Assembly: GCA_029624815.1 (NCBI GenBank)
Contig: JARSSH010000010.1
Location: 26,814-90,813 of the forward strand
Origin: Candidatus Competibacter sp.
Lineage (GTDB): Bacteria > Pseudomonadota > Gammaproteobacteria > Competibacterales > Competibacteraceae
Length of the DNA stretch: 64,000 nt
Direction: 5' to 3'
This document shows positions 26,524-34,984 of this stretch, piece by piece (the first letter of the stretch is position 1; every line of letters starts with the position of its first letter). Below the pieces are notes generated by a model, which worked only from the letters and a program-made list of their open reading frames with translations, made no database searches and was not told the DNA's origin. Position numbers and translations under genes: made by a program.

Positions 26524-27786
26524 CTAGTAGGTGCCGACCAGGGAATGGCGCACGACCGGCGCTACCGCTTCATAGGTGCATTCACGAGCGTTGCCCGGCG
26601 TTGAACCATCACCTAGCACATGATGCGTGATGCGGTCGATATCGCGGTCATCGGCGGCAATTTTGGCGCTACTCAACTCAGCGTAGCGTCCCTGCCCCAT
26701 CCGCGACTTGGTGTAAGGGCCGACACTGGCGAAGTTGGCCGGGATATTGAGATCCTTGCTGAGCCGGATCGCGGCTTCCACGGCGCGTTCCGCGGCGGAA
26801 ACATCGGACAGACCGTCCACGTTTTCACCCATTGCCTTGGCGATGTCGCGGAAGCGCTTGTAGTTGGTTGGCATGTTGTATTCCCAGACGCGGGGCAGGG
26901 CAATAGCGTTGTTCAAGCCATGGTGTGAATCGTAGAAGGCGCTGACCGCGTGGGAAATGGAGTGAATGATGCCGAGACCGCCACTGTTGAACGCCTGCGC
27001 CGAGACGTAGGAGGCGTACATCATATTGGTGCGGGCTTCGAAGTTCAGCGGTTCCAGCACCGCGCGCCGCAGATTCTGCGCCACCAGTTCGATGCCCAAC
27101 AGCGCGCTGCCCAAGCTCGGCATGAAATCGATCCGCGAAACATAAGGCTCGGAAGCATGCGCCAACACATCGAAACCGCAGAAAGCAGTCAAGTCCTGCG
27201 GCATGGAAAAGTGCAGAACCGGATCGTTGATGCTCAGCGTTACCGGGACGTTTTCGTCCAGCCCCAGCCATTTATAAGGAGCCTTTTCCGAGGTGGTGTC
27301 AGTGATGACATAGGCCCAACTGGTTTCCGAACCGGTGCCGGCGGTGGTGTTGATGGCGATATGCGGCGGATTATTGGGGTTTTCGGATTTGTTGAAACCG
27401 TCGAATTCGTTGATGTTGCGGCCATCGTGGGAGACGACGATGCGCGCGCCCTTGGTGGCGTCGGTCACGCTGCCACCGCCGACCGAGACGAAGCTGTCGC
27501 ATTTCTCGCGAGTATAGAGGTCAGCGATGTCCATGACGTTGTAGTCCTTGGGATTGGACTCAACTTTGTCATAGACCACGACGTCGATATCCCGGTATTT
27601 GAGTTTACCAACGATGTCTTCGACAATGCCGGTGCCGCGTAACCCGGAGGTGGCGAGTACGCAACGCTTGAAGCCGAGCTTATTGGCTTCCAGTCCCACC
27701 ATTTCATAGGCGCCGGGACCAAGCAGGCCACGAGGAATACGATGAAATTCTTTGATTGGAAACTGCCAGAGTTTGTGTGCTTCCAC
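26524..27786 (-). CDS. mdo: Mdo/Mno-type (NDMA-dependent) methanol or alcohol dehydrogenase
   Basis: An iron-containing-fold alcohol dehydrogenase that keeps its NAD bound (a nicotinoprotein). The 420-residue sequence resembles actinobacterial methanol:NDMA oxidoreductase throughout: KLWQFPIKEFHRIPRG at the start, YDKVESNPKDYNVMD, SVGGGSVTDATKGARIV, HDGRNINEFDGF, NTTAGTGSETSWAYVITDT, and IHSISHAVSAFYDSHHGLN with the metal-ligand His residues. Mycobacterial homologues need mycofactocin as external electron acceptor. The start is GTG 27784-27786, preceded by AGAGGA; upstream open codons lack similarity. It is first in the minus-strand series and has the better of two sigma-54-like elements upstream. 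The substrate may be methanol, ethanol or another primary alcohol. Confidence 0.9.
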   Translation of the reverse strand: MEAHKLWQFPIKEFHRIPRGLLGPGAYEMVGLEANKLGFKRCVLATSGLRGTGIVEDIVGKLKYRDIDVVVYDKVESNPKDYNVMDIADLYTREKCDSFVSVGGGSVTDATKGARIVVSHDGRNINEFDGFNKSENPNNPPHIAINTTAGTGSETSWAYVITDTTSEKAPYKWLGLDENVPVTLSINDPVLHFSMPQDLTAFCGFDVLAHASEPYVSRIDFMPSLGSALLGIELVAQNLRRAVLEPLNFEARTNMMYASYVSAQAFNSGGLGIIHSISHAVSAFYDSHHGLNNAIALPRVWEYNMPTNYKRFRDIAKAMGENVDGLSDVSAAERAVEAAIRLSKDLNIPANFASVGPYTKSRMGQGRYAELSSAKIAADDRDIDRITHHVLGDGSTPGNARECTYEAVAPVVRHSLVGTY

Positions 27787-27958
27787 AGTTGATTCCTCTT
27801 CACTTTGATGGTCATGAGCGGATGGAATCCGCATTATTTTCCCTATCGAGAGATAGGAGCGTTGCCTTTCGAGCTGATCGAGTTGCGTTCGAGGCCACTT
27901 GGCAATCGTTTTTCGGCAGGGAAGAATTCGCTTGCCGTGTTGACTTGGGAAGAGTTTT

Positions 27959-27973
27959 ACAACAAGTGGGCCA
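27959..27973 (-). promoter_or_regulatory. Sigma-54-like -24/-12 element before the alcohol dehydrogenase
   Basis: Minus-strand TGGCCC, five bases, TTGT matches TGGCAC-N5-TTGC at 8 of 10 positions with correct GG-to-G spacing. It lies about 170 bases upstream of the GTG start. With the AcoR-like activator at the other end of the locus this is a credible sigma-54 promoter. No enhancer palindrome was identified. Confidence 0.45.
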
Positions 27974-28081
27974 ACATTATAAATGTTGTTATTATTTTTT
28001 TATATTTTCATAATTATTAAGCGATTTTTTTTGTAGGAGGGATCGCTAAATCCATTTAATCCAGAGCCAAACATAATAATT

Positions 28082-28363
28082 GTGAAAAAAACGTGGCATG
28101 CGCTGTATCAAACTGCTCCATCTTTGGATGAGCAGGAATCGATTCGTGGGGGTGCGGGGCGGGCGATAACTCATACCAAGGCCCACCGTAACAGTCGCTT
28201 GGATGGGCGACCGATTCATTGGGCTAAATTGAAATTGTCGATCAACGAACTGGGTGGCCGGTCGTTTGAATCGAACGCGGCCTATCTGGCATGGTGCTAC
28301 GAGCGGGGGCAGCCCGTCCCGCCGATCACCGACAGGCTGCAACGTGGAGGGATGGGGGCGTGA
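28082..28363 (+). CDS. Small hypothetical protein of doubtful status
   Basis: A 93-codon frame with a GTG start, lying between divergent and convergent minus-strand genes. The product is basic at first (HTKAHRNSRLDGRPIHW) and contains AAYLAWCYERGQPVPPITDRL. I recognise no family. Codon use in its second half looks coding (GC-rich third positions), but there is no clear ribosome site and the first 25 codons are AT-rich. It could be a genuine small gene or a fragment. The rest of 27974-28421 is AT-rich upstream sequence with no other gene seen. Confidence 0.35.
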   Translation: MKKTWHALYQTAPSLDEQESIRGGAGRAITHTKAHRNSRLDGRPIHWAKLKLSINELGGRSFESNAAYLAWCYERGQPVPPITDRLQRGGMGA

Positions 28364-28421
28364 TATTTGGCGATCTGGTCATGGCGGCCACCGTTCTCAA
28401 CTCCGTGTTGGCCGAATCTGT

Positions 28422-29729
28422 TTACTTGTCCTGCTTGCGATGGTCCACCACCCGCACGGCCTTCCCTTCGGAACGAGGAATCTCGCCGGTGGTCTTGACC
28501 GCGACCTTGGCGGTCACGCCGATGAAATCCTTGATGTCCTTCTGGGCCTTGTGCGCGACCCGATCCATTGCCTCCCGACCCTGGGCGACTAGCGGCGGGC
28601 TACCTTCCACATTGACCGTGAGTAGATCGAGGTTATTTTCGCGGGATATTTCCAGTTGGTAAAATGGCGACAGGGTTTCGGTCTGCATAAGGATGGCTTC
28701 GACCTGCGAAGGGAATACGTTGACCCCGCGAATGATCAGCATGTCGTCGGTACGGCCGGTGACGCGCTGCATGCGAACGTGAGTCCGGCCGCAACGGCAG
28801 GGCGCGGGGTCGAGCACCGAGATGTCGCGGGTGCGGTAGCGAATCACCGGAAAGGCTTCCTTGGTCAACGAGGTGATCACGATTTCGCCCGGTTCGCCGT
28901 AGGGAATCGGCTGGCCCGTGTTGACGTCGACCGCTTCGATCAGGAAGTGATCCTCGAATACATGCAGGCCGCTTTTGGCTTCGATACATTCGATCCCCAC
29001 GCCGGGGCCGATCACCTCGGACAGACCGTAGATATCGATCGCATCGATGCCCAATCTCGACTCCAGCTCGTAGCGCATTTCCTCGGTCCACGGTTCCGCG
29101 CCGAACACGCCGACCTTGAGCGGCAGCTTGCGCAGATCCACGTTCATATCCTCGGCGGTTTCGGCGAGGTTGAGGGCATAGGACGGCGTGCAGGACAGGC
29201 CGGTGGGCTCGAAATCCCGGATCAGCATGATCTGGCGCTGGGTCTGGCCACCGGAAATCGGAGTGACCATGACCCCCAGCTCCTCGGCGCCGTAGTGCAG
29301 CCCCAACCCGCCGGTGAACAGTCCGTAGCCGTAGGCGTTGTGCAGGCGATCGCCGGGCCGCATCCCGGCGGCGGCCAGACTGCGGGCCATGACGCGCGCC
29401 CAAGTACGAATATCGCGACGGGTGTAACCGACCACCGTGGGTTTGCCGGTGGTGCCGCTGGAGGCGTGGATGCGGACCACCTGGTCGGTGGGGACGGCGA
29501 ACATGCCAAAGGGGTAATTTTCGCGCAGGTTTTCCTTCTTGGTAAACGGCAACAGCCGGACGTCGGCCACGGATTGGATATGGCTGGGCTTGACGCCGAG
29601 TTCGTCCATGGCTTCGCGGTAATAGTTGACGGTCTGGTAACAGCGTTCGACGGTGGCGCGCAGCCGGCGCAGTTGCAGGTTTTGGAGTTCTTCGCGCGGC
29701 AGGGTTTCCTGTTCGATATCAAGAATCAT
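28422..29729 (-). CDS. paaK: Phenylacetate--CoA ligase
   Basis: Activates phenylacetate or a similar aryl acetate to its CoA thioester with ATP. The 435-residue length and sequence fit Paa[21 protein letters not shown] (P-loop-like adenylate motif) near 93, [15 protein letters not shown] near 236, [20 protein letters not shown] near 300, and the C-terminal [20 protein letters not shown] hinge. The start at ATG 29727-29729 fits family length, though its ribosome site is weak. It groups with iorAB and liv genes of the same strand, a frequent set for arylpyruvate to arylacetyl-CoA metabolism. Confidence 0.94.
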   Translation of the reverse strand: MILDIEQETLPREELQNLQLRRLRATVERCYQTVNYYREAMDELGVKPSHIQSVADVRLLPFTKKENLRENYPFGMFAVPTDQVVRIHASSGTTGKPTVVGYTRRDIRTWARVMARSLAAAGMRPGDRLHNAYGYGLFTGGLGLHYGAEELGVMVTPISGGQTQRQIMLIRDFEPTGLSCTPSYALNLAETAEDMNVDLRKLPLKVGVFGAEPWTEEMRYELESRLGIDAIDIYGLSEVIGPGVGIECIEAKSGLHVFEDHFLIEAVDVNTGQPIPYGEPGEIVITSLTKEAFPVIRYRTRDISVLDPAPCRCGRTHVRMQRVTGRTDDMLIIRGVNVFPSQVEAILMQTETLSPFYQLEISRENNLDLLTVNVEGSPPLVAQGREAMDRVAHKAQKDIKDFIGVTAKVAVKTTGEIPRSEGKAVRVVDHRKQDK

Positions 29730-29794
29730 GAGGGCTCGGTTCCGTTTTTCCGTTTTAAGAAGGGGTTCGGGGCAGGAGTGGATTTCCCGGCGCC

Positions 29795-30451
29795 TCACGC
29801 CACCGGCAGCGTTTCGGCGAGCAGTTCGTAGCCCAGTTTTCGCAGGTGCTGGTTCAGGGCGCGCGGGTCGCTGGCGCGATAGCGGACCACCGCCACGCGC
29901 AGGCCGGTTTGATCGGGATGCAGAGGCGAAACGACGGTGGCGATGTAACCGCCGGCCTCGTTGATCGTGGTCAACAGCTTGCCCAGTTGGCCGATGGTGT
30001 CGGGCAGGTATACGGCGATGCGGGTGGCGTCCTGCATCAGGCAGCCGGTGATGTCGAGGAAAAAATCCAGCAGATCTTCATGGGTGACGATACCCGCCAG
30101 CTTGCCGCCTTCCGCCACTACCGGCAAGCACCCAATTTTTTCCTGGCGGAGCAGGCGCGCGGCTTCCTCGACCAAGGTATCGGGCGCGCAGGTAATCACC
30201 TTGGCGCGCATGACCTTGGCGGCGGTGAGCTTGCCCAGCAGATAGTTCGCTTCGCCGACCGATAGGGTGGTGATCGGCGAGGGTGAAACTCGTTCGAGGT
30301 CGTGGGAGGTAATGAGTCCCACCAGATGACCGTCGCGCACGACCGGCAGATGGCGAATATGGTGGTCGCGCATCAGCGCCGCCAGTTGCGGCAGGCGGGT
30401 TTCCTCGGCGACCCGCACCACCTCGCGAGTCATGATCCGGTCTACGTACAT
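29795..30451 (-). CDS. CBS-pair plus ACT-domain protein (AcuB-like)
   Basis: A 218-residue regulatory protein. Two CBS motifs occupy about residues 1-135 ([38 protein letters not shown] with [25 protein letters not shown]). An ACT-like domain follows from about 140 ([27 protein letters not shown]). CBS pairs bind adenine nucleotides; ACT domains bind amino acids. It lies between livF and paaK and could sense energy state or amino acids for that pathway. The 138-base gap upstream holds an AT-rich stretch but no gene. Confidence 0.85.
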   Translation of the reverse strand: MYVDRIMTREVVRVAEETRLPQLAALMRDHHIRHLPVVRDGHLVGLITSHDLERVSPSPITTLSVGEANYLLGKLTAAKVMRAKVITCAPDTLVEEAARLLRQEKIGCLPVVAEGGKLAGIVTHEDLLDFFLDITGCLMQDATRIAVYLPDTIGQLGKLLTTINEAGGYIATVVSPLHPDQTGLRVAVVRYRASDPRALNQHLRKLGYELLAETLPVA

Positions 30452-30589
30452 GGTTCCTGTCCGGTAAGGGGGAAGGGTAGTGCTTCAGACGTGGATATTG
30501 AGTTCAATAACTACTTTATATTCATTTAGTTGATGGTCATTATATCCACATCAGGAACACCACCGGGGGAAGTTAACGATTGTCCTGTG

Positions 30590-31333
30590 TTAATAACCCA
30601 GATAGGCCCGGCGCACTGCGTCATCGGCGAGCAGTTCCATCGCCGGGGCGGTCTTGATGATGCGACCGGTTTCCAAAATATAACCCCGATTGGCGATGGC
30701 CAGGGCGGCGCTGGCGTTCTGTTCGACCAACAGAATGGTAACGCCCCGGCTGTTCAGTTCGACGATGACCCGAAAGATTTCCTCGACCAGCAACGGCGCC
30801 AATCCCATCGACGGTTCGTCCAGCAGCAGCAGGCGCGGGCGGCCGAGCAAGGCGCGACCGATGGCGAGCATCTGCTGCTGGCCACCCGAGAGGGTGCCGG
30901 CCAGTTGTCGACGCCGCTCGGCCAAAATCGGAAACAGGGTGTAAACGTGTTCCAGTTCCCGCCGCACCCAGTCGTCGTCACGAATCCGGTAAGCGCCCAG
31001 CCGTAGGTTGTCCTCGACACTCAGCGGGGCGAAAATCTGCCGACCTTCGGGAACCTGGCAGATGCCGGCGGCGACGATACGGTGCGCCGGCCAGCGGGTG
31101 ATGTCTTGGCCGGTAAAACGAATGCAGCCATCGCCGGAGGGATGCAAGCCCGAGAGGGTGTGGAGCAGGGTGGTCTTGCCGGAGCCGTTGCCGCCGACGA
31201 TGGCCACCAGTTCGCCGGAATGGACTTGCAAGTCGGCTTGATGGATGGCACGGACCGGACCGTAGTCGCTGCTCAGGCCGGCGACTTCGAGCAAAAGCTC
31301 CTCCTGTTTCCAGAGGGGGGATTCAGACGGCAT
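30590..31333 (-). CDS. livF: Branched-chain amino acid ABC transporter ATP-binding protein LivF
   Basis: One of the two ATPases of a LIV-type importer. Walker A is GGNGSGKTTLLHTLSG, signature LSGGQQQMLAIGRAL, Walker B LLLLDEPSMGLAP, all in order over 247 residues. The start at 31331-31333 (MPSESPLW) follows GGGAGG and overlaps the livG stop by 11 bases. In this gene context the substrate may be aromatic or aryl acids rather than leucine. Confidence 0.94.
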   Translation of the reverse strand: MPSESPLWKQEELLLEVAGLSSDYGPVRAIHQADLQVHSGELVAIVGGNGSGKTTLLHTLSGLHPSGDGCIRFTGQDITRWPAHRIVAAGICQVPEGRQIFAPLSVEDNLRLGAYRIRDDDWVRRELEHVYTLFPILAERRRQLAGTLSGGQQQMLAIGRALLGRPRLLLLDEPSMGLAPLLVEEIFRVIVELNSRGVTILLVEQNASAALAIANRGYILETGRIIKTAPAMELLADDAVRRAYLGY

Positions 31334-32102
31334 ACCGCACCGCGCCTCCCAGATAAGCGGCAACTACCCGCGGGTCGACCTGAATTTCCGCCGGCGTGCC
31401 TTCAGCCAGCACGCTGCCGTAATCCAGCACCAGCAGGCGATCCGAAACGTTCATCACCAGCGGCATGTGGTGCTCGACCAGCAGCACGGTTACGCCGGTG
31501 GCGCGGATGCGAGCAATCAACTCGCGCAAGGCCAAGGTTTCGGTGTCGTTAAGGCCGGCGGCCGGTTCGTCGAGCAGCAGCAGGCGCGGGTGGGCGGCCA
31601 AGGCGCGGGCGATTTCGACCCGCTTCATCAAACCGTAGGGCAGGGAACCCGCCGGTTGCGCGGCCCGATCCATCAAATTGCACAATTCCAGCGCTTCACT
31701 CGCCCATTCCCGTAGCCGTTGTTCCTCACGCCGCACGCGGGGCAGTCGCAGGGCGGCGGTCAGCAGATCGGTCTTGGCCCGCAAGTGACAACCGACCATG
31801 ACGTTTTCCAACACCGTCATGTTGAAGAACAGTTGCAGGTTTTGAAAGGTGCGGGCGATGCCCAGCGCGGCGATGCGGTGCGTCGGCAGGCCGCGCAGTT
31901 CGTGACCGTCGAAGCGGATTGAGCCAGACGAGGGTTGACAAAAGCCGCAGAGGTTATTGAACAGGGTGGTTTTACCGGCGCCATTGGGGCCGATCACAGC
32001 ATAGATCAAACCTTCCGGTACCTGAAAACCGACACCGGCCAAAGCCATGACACCACCGAAGCTTTGTTCCAGATCGTCGACCGCGAGCAAATTTTTCATC
32101 AT
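31323..32102 (-). CDS. livG: Branched-chain amino acid ABC transporter ATP-binding protein LivG
   Basis: The second ATPase of the LIV importer, 259 residues. Walker A GPNGAGKTTLFNNLCGF, signature SLPYGLMKRVEIARALA in place of LSGGQ as is common for LivG, and Walker B LLLLDEPAAGLNDTE. Its start is only 13 bases from the end of an unrelated AT-rich gene, while its partner livM lies 8.8 kb away, so its original operon has been separated. Confidence 0.94.
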   Translation of the reverse strand: MMKNLLAVDDLEQSFGGVMALAGVGFQVPEGLIYAVIGPNGAGKTTLFNNLCGFCQPSSGSIRFDGHELRGLPTHRIAALGIARTFQNLQLFFNMTVLENVMVGCHLRAKTDLLTAALRLPRVRREEQRLREWASEALELCNLMDRAAQPAGSLPYGLMKRVEIARALAAHPRLLLLDEPAAGLNDTETLALRELIARIRATGVTVLLVEHHMPLVMNVSDRLLVLDYGSVLAEGTPAEIQVDPRVVAAYLGGAVRYAV

Positions 32103-32115
32103 CGGACATAGATGT

Positions 32116-32925
32116 CTATTTCGCTATCGTGACACTAAAGCGCTCAATTTTAAATTGACTGAAAGTCATTGGGGTATTGTAAGTAAAATAGCTATTGGAA
32201 TTATTGTCCTCTCTTTGATCCAAGAGAATTTCTAAATCAGCCGTATTTCCGTTTTTTGGCTTTACTATAAAATTTAAACTAATACCCATGTGATTATAAA
32301 TTTGATAAGCACTCTTTAGGAGATCGTCTTGATTAATCTGGCGACCGCTGCTAAAAAATTTTGTAATTTGATTTCGCTCATTTTCATTAAAATGCCGACT
32401 AAGCAGCACATTTTCTATGCGCCAGCTTTCTTTAGGGTTAACGGCGGCGGTTTCTGTTTTAACAAATGGTTTTACTGTTGCCATGGATTGAGGTTGCACA
32501 GATGGGGTTCTTTGAGTCGAATTGGATAGGGTTTTAGTTTCCGGTCTTGCCACTGTTTGTGTTTCTCTTAAAATTTCTTGTAGATTATTGGCTAACCTTA
32601 AATTTTCATCAAGATCATTTTTTTCTTTTATGATAGCTTCAATTTTTGTGTGTATGTTTGTGATATCCGCACGAATTTTTATAATCTGTATTCTATATTT
32701 GTCAGATGCCGCCAAATTAGCAAGTTTTTTCTCCTGCTCTTCTAGTTTCGTCTGGATGCTGAATGCTTTCTCTTGTCGTTTCTTAGCATCGGCTAACCTC
32801 TCTTCCAACTCTACTATTTGCTTATTCAATGCTTGCAAGTTGGTTTGGGTGTAACCAAGAGATTGTATCGCAGTTATAGATAACAATAAAACAATAAAAT
32901 AAAGTTTTATTATTTTAGTATTCAT
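32116..32925 (-). CDS. Exported coiled-coil protein of unknown function
   Basis: A 269-residue protein with an N-terminal signal sequence (LYFIVLLLSITAIQSLGYTQ), a long coiled coil from about 28 to 120 (LNKQIVELEERLADAKKRQE and similar heptads), a Ser/Thr/Pro linker, and a globular C-terminus (about 170-269) with SWRIENVLLSRHFNENERN. I recognise no family. The DNA is clearly AT-richer than the flanking liv genes and is shared in this respect with the adjacent kinase gene, suggesting joint acquisition. It begins 35 bases after the kinase stop, so the two are probably co-transcribed. Confidence 0.7.
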   Translation of the reverse strand: MNTKIIKLYFIVLLLSITAIQSLGYTQTNLQALNKQIVELEERLADAKKRQEKAFSIQTKLEEQEKKLANLAASDKYRIQIIKIRADITNIHTKIEAIIKEKNDLDENLRLANNLQEILRETQTVARPETKTLSNSTQRTPSVQPQSMATVKPFVKTETAAVNPKESWRIENVLLSRHFNENERNQITKFFSSGRQINQDDLLKSAYQIYNHMGISLNFIVKPKNGNTADLEILLDQREDNNSNSYFTYNTPMTFSQFKIERFSVTIAK

Positions 32926-32960
32926 GGCAATATTCCATCATGATGACTTTTGAAAGTCAG

Positions 32961-34946
32961 CTATCTACCTAAAGATTTATCAAGCGCATCAACGGCGTTC
33001 TTGATCTCCATAATTTCATCTAGAATCGCATCGTCTTCCTTTTTAGGAGATATTGCTGTCGATTTGGTAGTTTGGCGCTCCGTTTGTTTTGATGATTGGC
33101 GTAAGGCGGTTTGGCGCTTTTGCTCTGCTAATATGCGAACTTTCTTCTGCAAGCGTAACAATCCGTTGTGGTTTGAAACTGCCGCTAATCCCTTTTCTAT
33201 TTGCCGTAAACTGGTTGAATAATCACCATCCCGCTGATAGTTCAACGCCTGCGCCAGATATTGATCTGCTTCCCGCCGCGCTTCTTCCTGGCGGCGTTGT
33301 ATTTCAGCTTGACGTTCCTGATTTTCTACCCGCGATTTTAGTTGCTCGCGTAAGGCCAATAGATCCGAGTGATTGGGAACCGCCAACAAACCTTGCTCGA
33401 TATGGGCTAGGCCGATTTCCAATAGTCCTTCCTCAAAGCTTTTTTTAGCTTGTGTCAAAAATTGTTCGGCTTGCAGCAATTTATTCTGTTGCTCTTGTTC
33501 AGTCTTTCTGGCTTTCTGTTCAGTAACATACTGCTCAGTTTCTTGGTATAGCCGTGTCAATCCCTCATGTCCCGGTACTATCATTAATCCTCGCTTGATC
33601 TGATTCAGACTCTCCTGTGGTTCCCCTGCCTGAAGGCGTTGTCGTGCCAACTGCTCATATTGCTTGGCGATATTTTCCAAACCAGCCAGTGCCTGAGTAT
33701 TATCCGGATCTAGTTTCAGAACCTGCCGATAGGCAGTTTCCGCACTCTGTGCGGATTCGTCCGTTAGTAATTCATTTTTAAGTTGCGTCTCCGCTTGCTC
33801 AAGAAATGCCGTTATTTCTTTCTTGCGCTGTATTGGCACCATCGCTTCGATCAAATTTCTGGGTTTTTGTAATTTTTCGACATTTTCAATTTCCATGAAG
33901 TTTTTTAATCGAAGCGTGTAAATCGCGGCCATCAATAACACTAAGACAGTCACCGTCGAAGACCAGATGAAGAATCGCGATCTTTTTCTCTGTACGCGCC
34001 AAATTTTTCCATTGGTGGGTTCCCCTATATCTGGATTGTCGTTGTTTAAATTCCATTCTGGTCGTAACTTGGCATCGCTAGTAATGATTAAATCAAGTGC
34101 CTCAATAAGTTCGTTGGTATTTTTATATCGATTCTCGCATCTCTTTGCAAGTAGCTTGTTTAAAACAGGCTGGAGATGCGCGCACTCCTTGGGCAAATCA
34201 GGAATGGGGTCACGTAAATGCTTCAGCATCAAAGCTAATGGATTATCGGCTTGATAGAGAGAACGCCCGGTGAGCATCTCGTGTAGAACTACTCCAAGCC
34301 CATACAGATCGGATTGTGTTGTGGCGCCTTCTCCCATAGCCTGTTCCGGGCTCATATATCCTGGACTACCAATCATTAAGCCAGATGCTGTAAATACCGT
34401 TTTTGAATCGAGCATTCGCGCGACTCCAAAATCGGTTAATACTGGGGTGCCATCTTGACGAAACATAATATTAGAAGGTTTTATGTCGCGATGAATGACG
34501 CCTCTTTCATGCGCGTAGCCGAGTGCTTTTGCGATGGCTCGAGTTATTTCAATCACAGCATCCAAAGACAAGCCTTGTCTGATCCGATCCTTGAGTGTAC
34601 CGCCGGGAAGATACTCCACTGATAGGTAAAGCTGGTTATGTTCGGAGACCCCAATGTCGTAAATCGTGACAATATTAACATGTAGTAGTTGGGCGAGAAT
34701 GCGGCCTTCTTTTTTGAAACGCCGGGCAAACTCACCGTCATCGTTGGGTTCCTGCGCCATGATTTTTATGGCTACCTGACGCCCCAGGGATTGTTGCATG
34801 GCGCGATACACGGTGGCCATCCCTCCGCGTCCGATCTCACGCTCTATCTCATAGCCCAGGATTTGCACCGATTGTGGCGGATACAAGCTTCCGCCACATT
34901 GGCCGCTTTCAGGAAAAAACTCTGGAGATGAACCGTTGAAACTCAA
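32961..34946 (-). CDS. Membrane-anchored Hanks-type Ser/Thr protein kinase
   Basis: A 661-residue PknB-like kinase. The N-terminal domain (about 30-290) has the P-loop GRGGMATVYRA, the VAIKIM lysine, the catalytic loop HRDIKPSN near 152 and DFGVAR, all intact. A single membrane segment lies near 326-345 (FIWSSTVTVLVLLMAAIY). The outer part carries repeated TPR/coiled-coil units (AETAYRQVLKLDPDNTQALAGLE; then three units of the type QIEKGLAAVSNHNGLLRL). Base composition is low-GC relative to neighbours. Likely partners are the downstream exported coiled-coil protein and the adjacent secreted proteins, but the substrate is unknown. Confidence 0.88.
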   Translation of the reverse strand: MSFNGSSPEFFPESGQCGGSLYPPQSVQILGYEIEREIGRGGMATVYRAMQQSLGRQVAIKIMAQEPNDDGEFARRFKKEGRILAQLLHVNIVTIYDIGVSEHNQLYLSVEYLPGGTLKDRIRQGLSLDAVIEITRAIAKALGYAHERGVIHRDIKPSNIMFRQDGTPVLTDFGVARMLDSKTVFTASGLMIGSPGYMSPEQAMGEGATTQSDLYGLGVVLHEMLTGRSLYQADNPLALMLKHLRDPIPDLPKECAHLQPVLNKLLAKRCENRYKNTNELIEALDLIITSDAKLRPEWNLNNDNPDIGEPTNGKIWRVQRKRSRFFIWSSTVTVLVLLMAAIYTLRLKNFMEIENVEKLQKPRNLIEAMVPIQRKKEITAFLEQAETQLKNELLTDESAQSAETAYRQVLKLDPDNTQALAGLENIAKQYEQLARQRLQAGEPQESLNQIKRGLMIVPGHEGLTRLYQETEQYVTEQKARKTEQEQQNKLLQAEQFLTQAKKSFEEGLLEIGLAHIEQGLLAVPNHSDLLALREQLKSRVENQERQAEIQRRQEEARREADQYLAQALNYQRDGDYSTSLRQIEKGLAAVSNHNGLLRLQKKVRILAEQKRQTALRQSSKQTERQTTKSTAISPKKEDDAILDEIMEIKNAVDALDKSLGR

Positions 34947-34984
34947 AATTTAGCCTCCTCAATTTCATCGCTTTTCTCTCTATG

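Noticed and set aside
30452..30589. Distant 8-bp inverted repeat GTGGATAT/ATATCCAC upstream of the CBS-ACT gene
   Set aside because: Arms are about 45 bases apart with no further support as operator or terminator.
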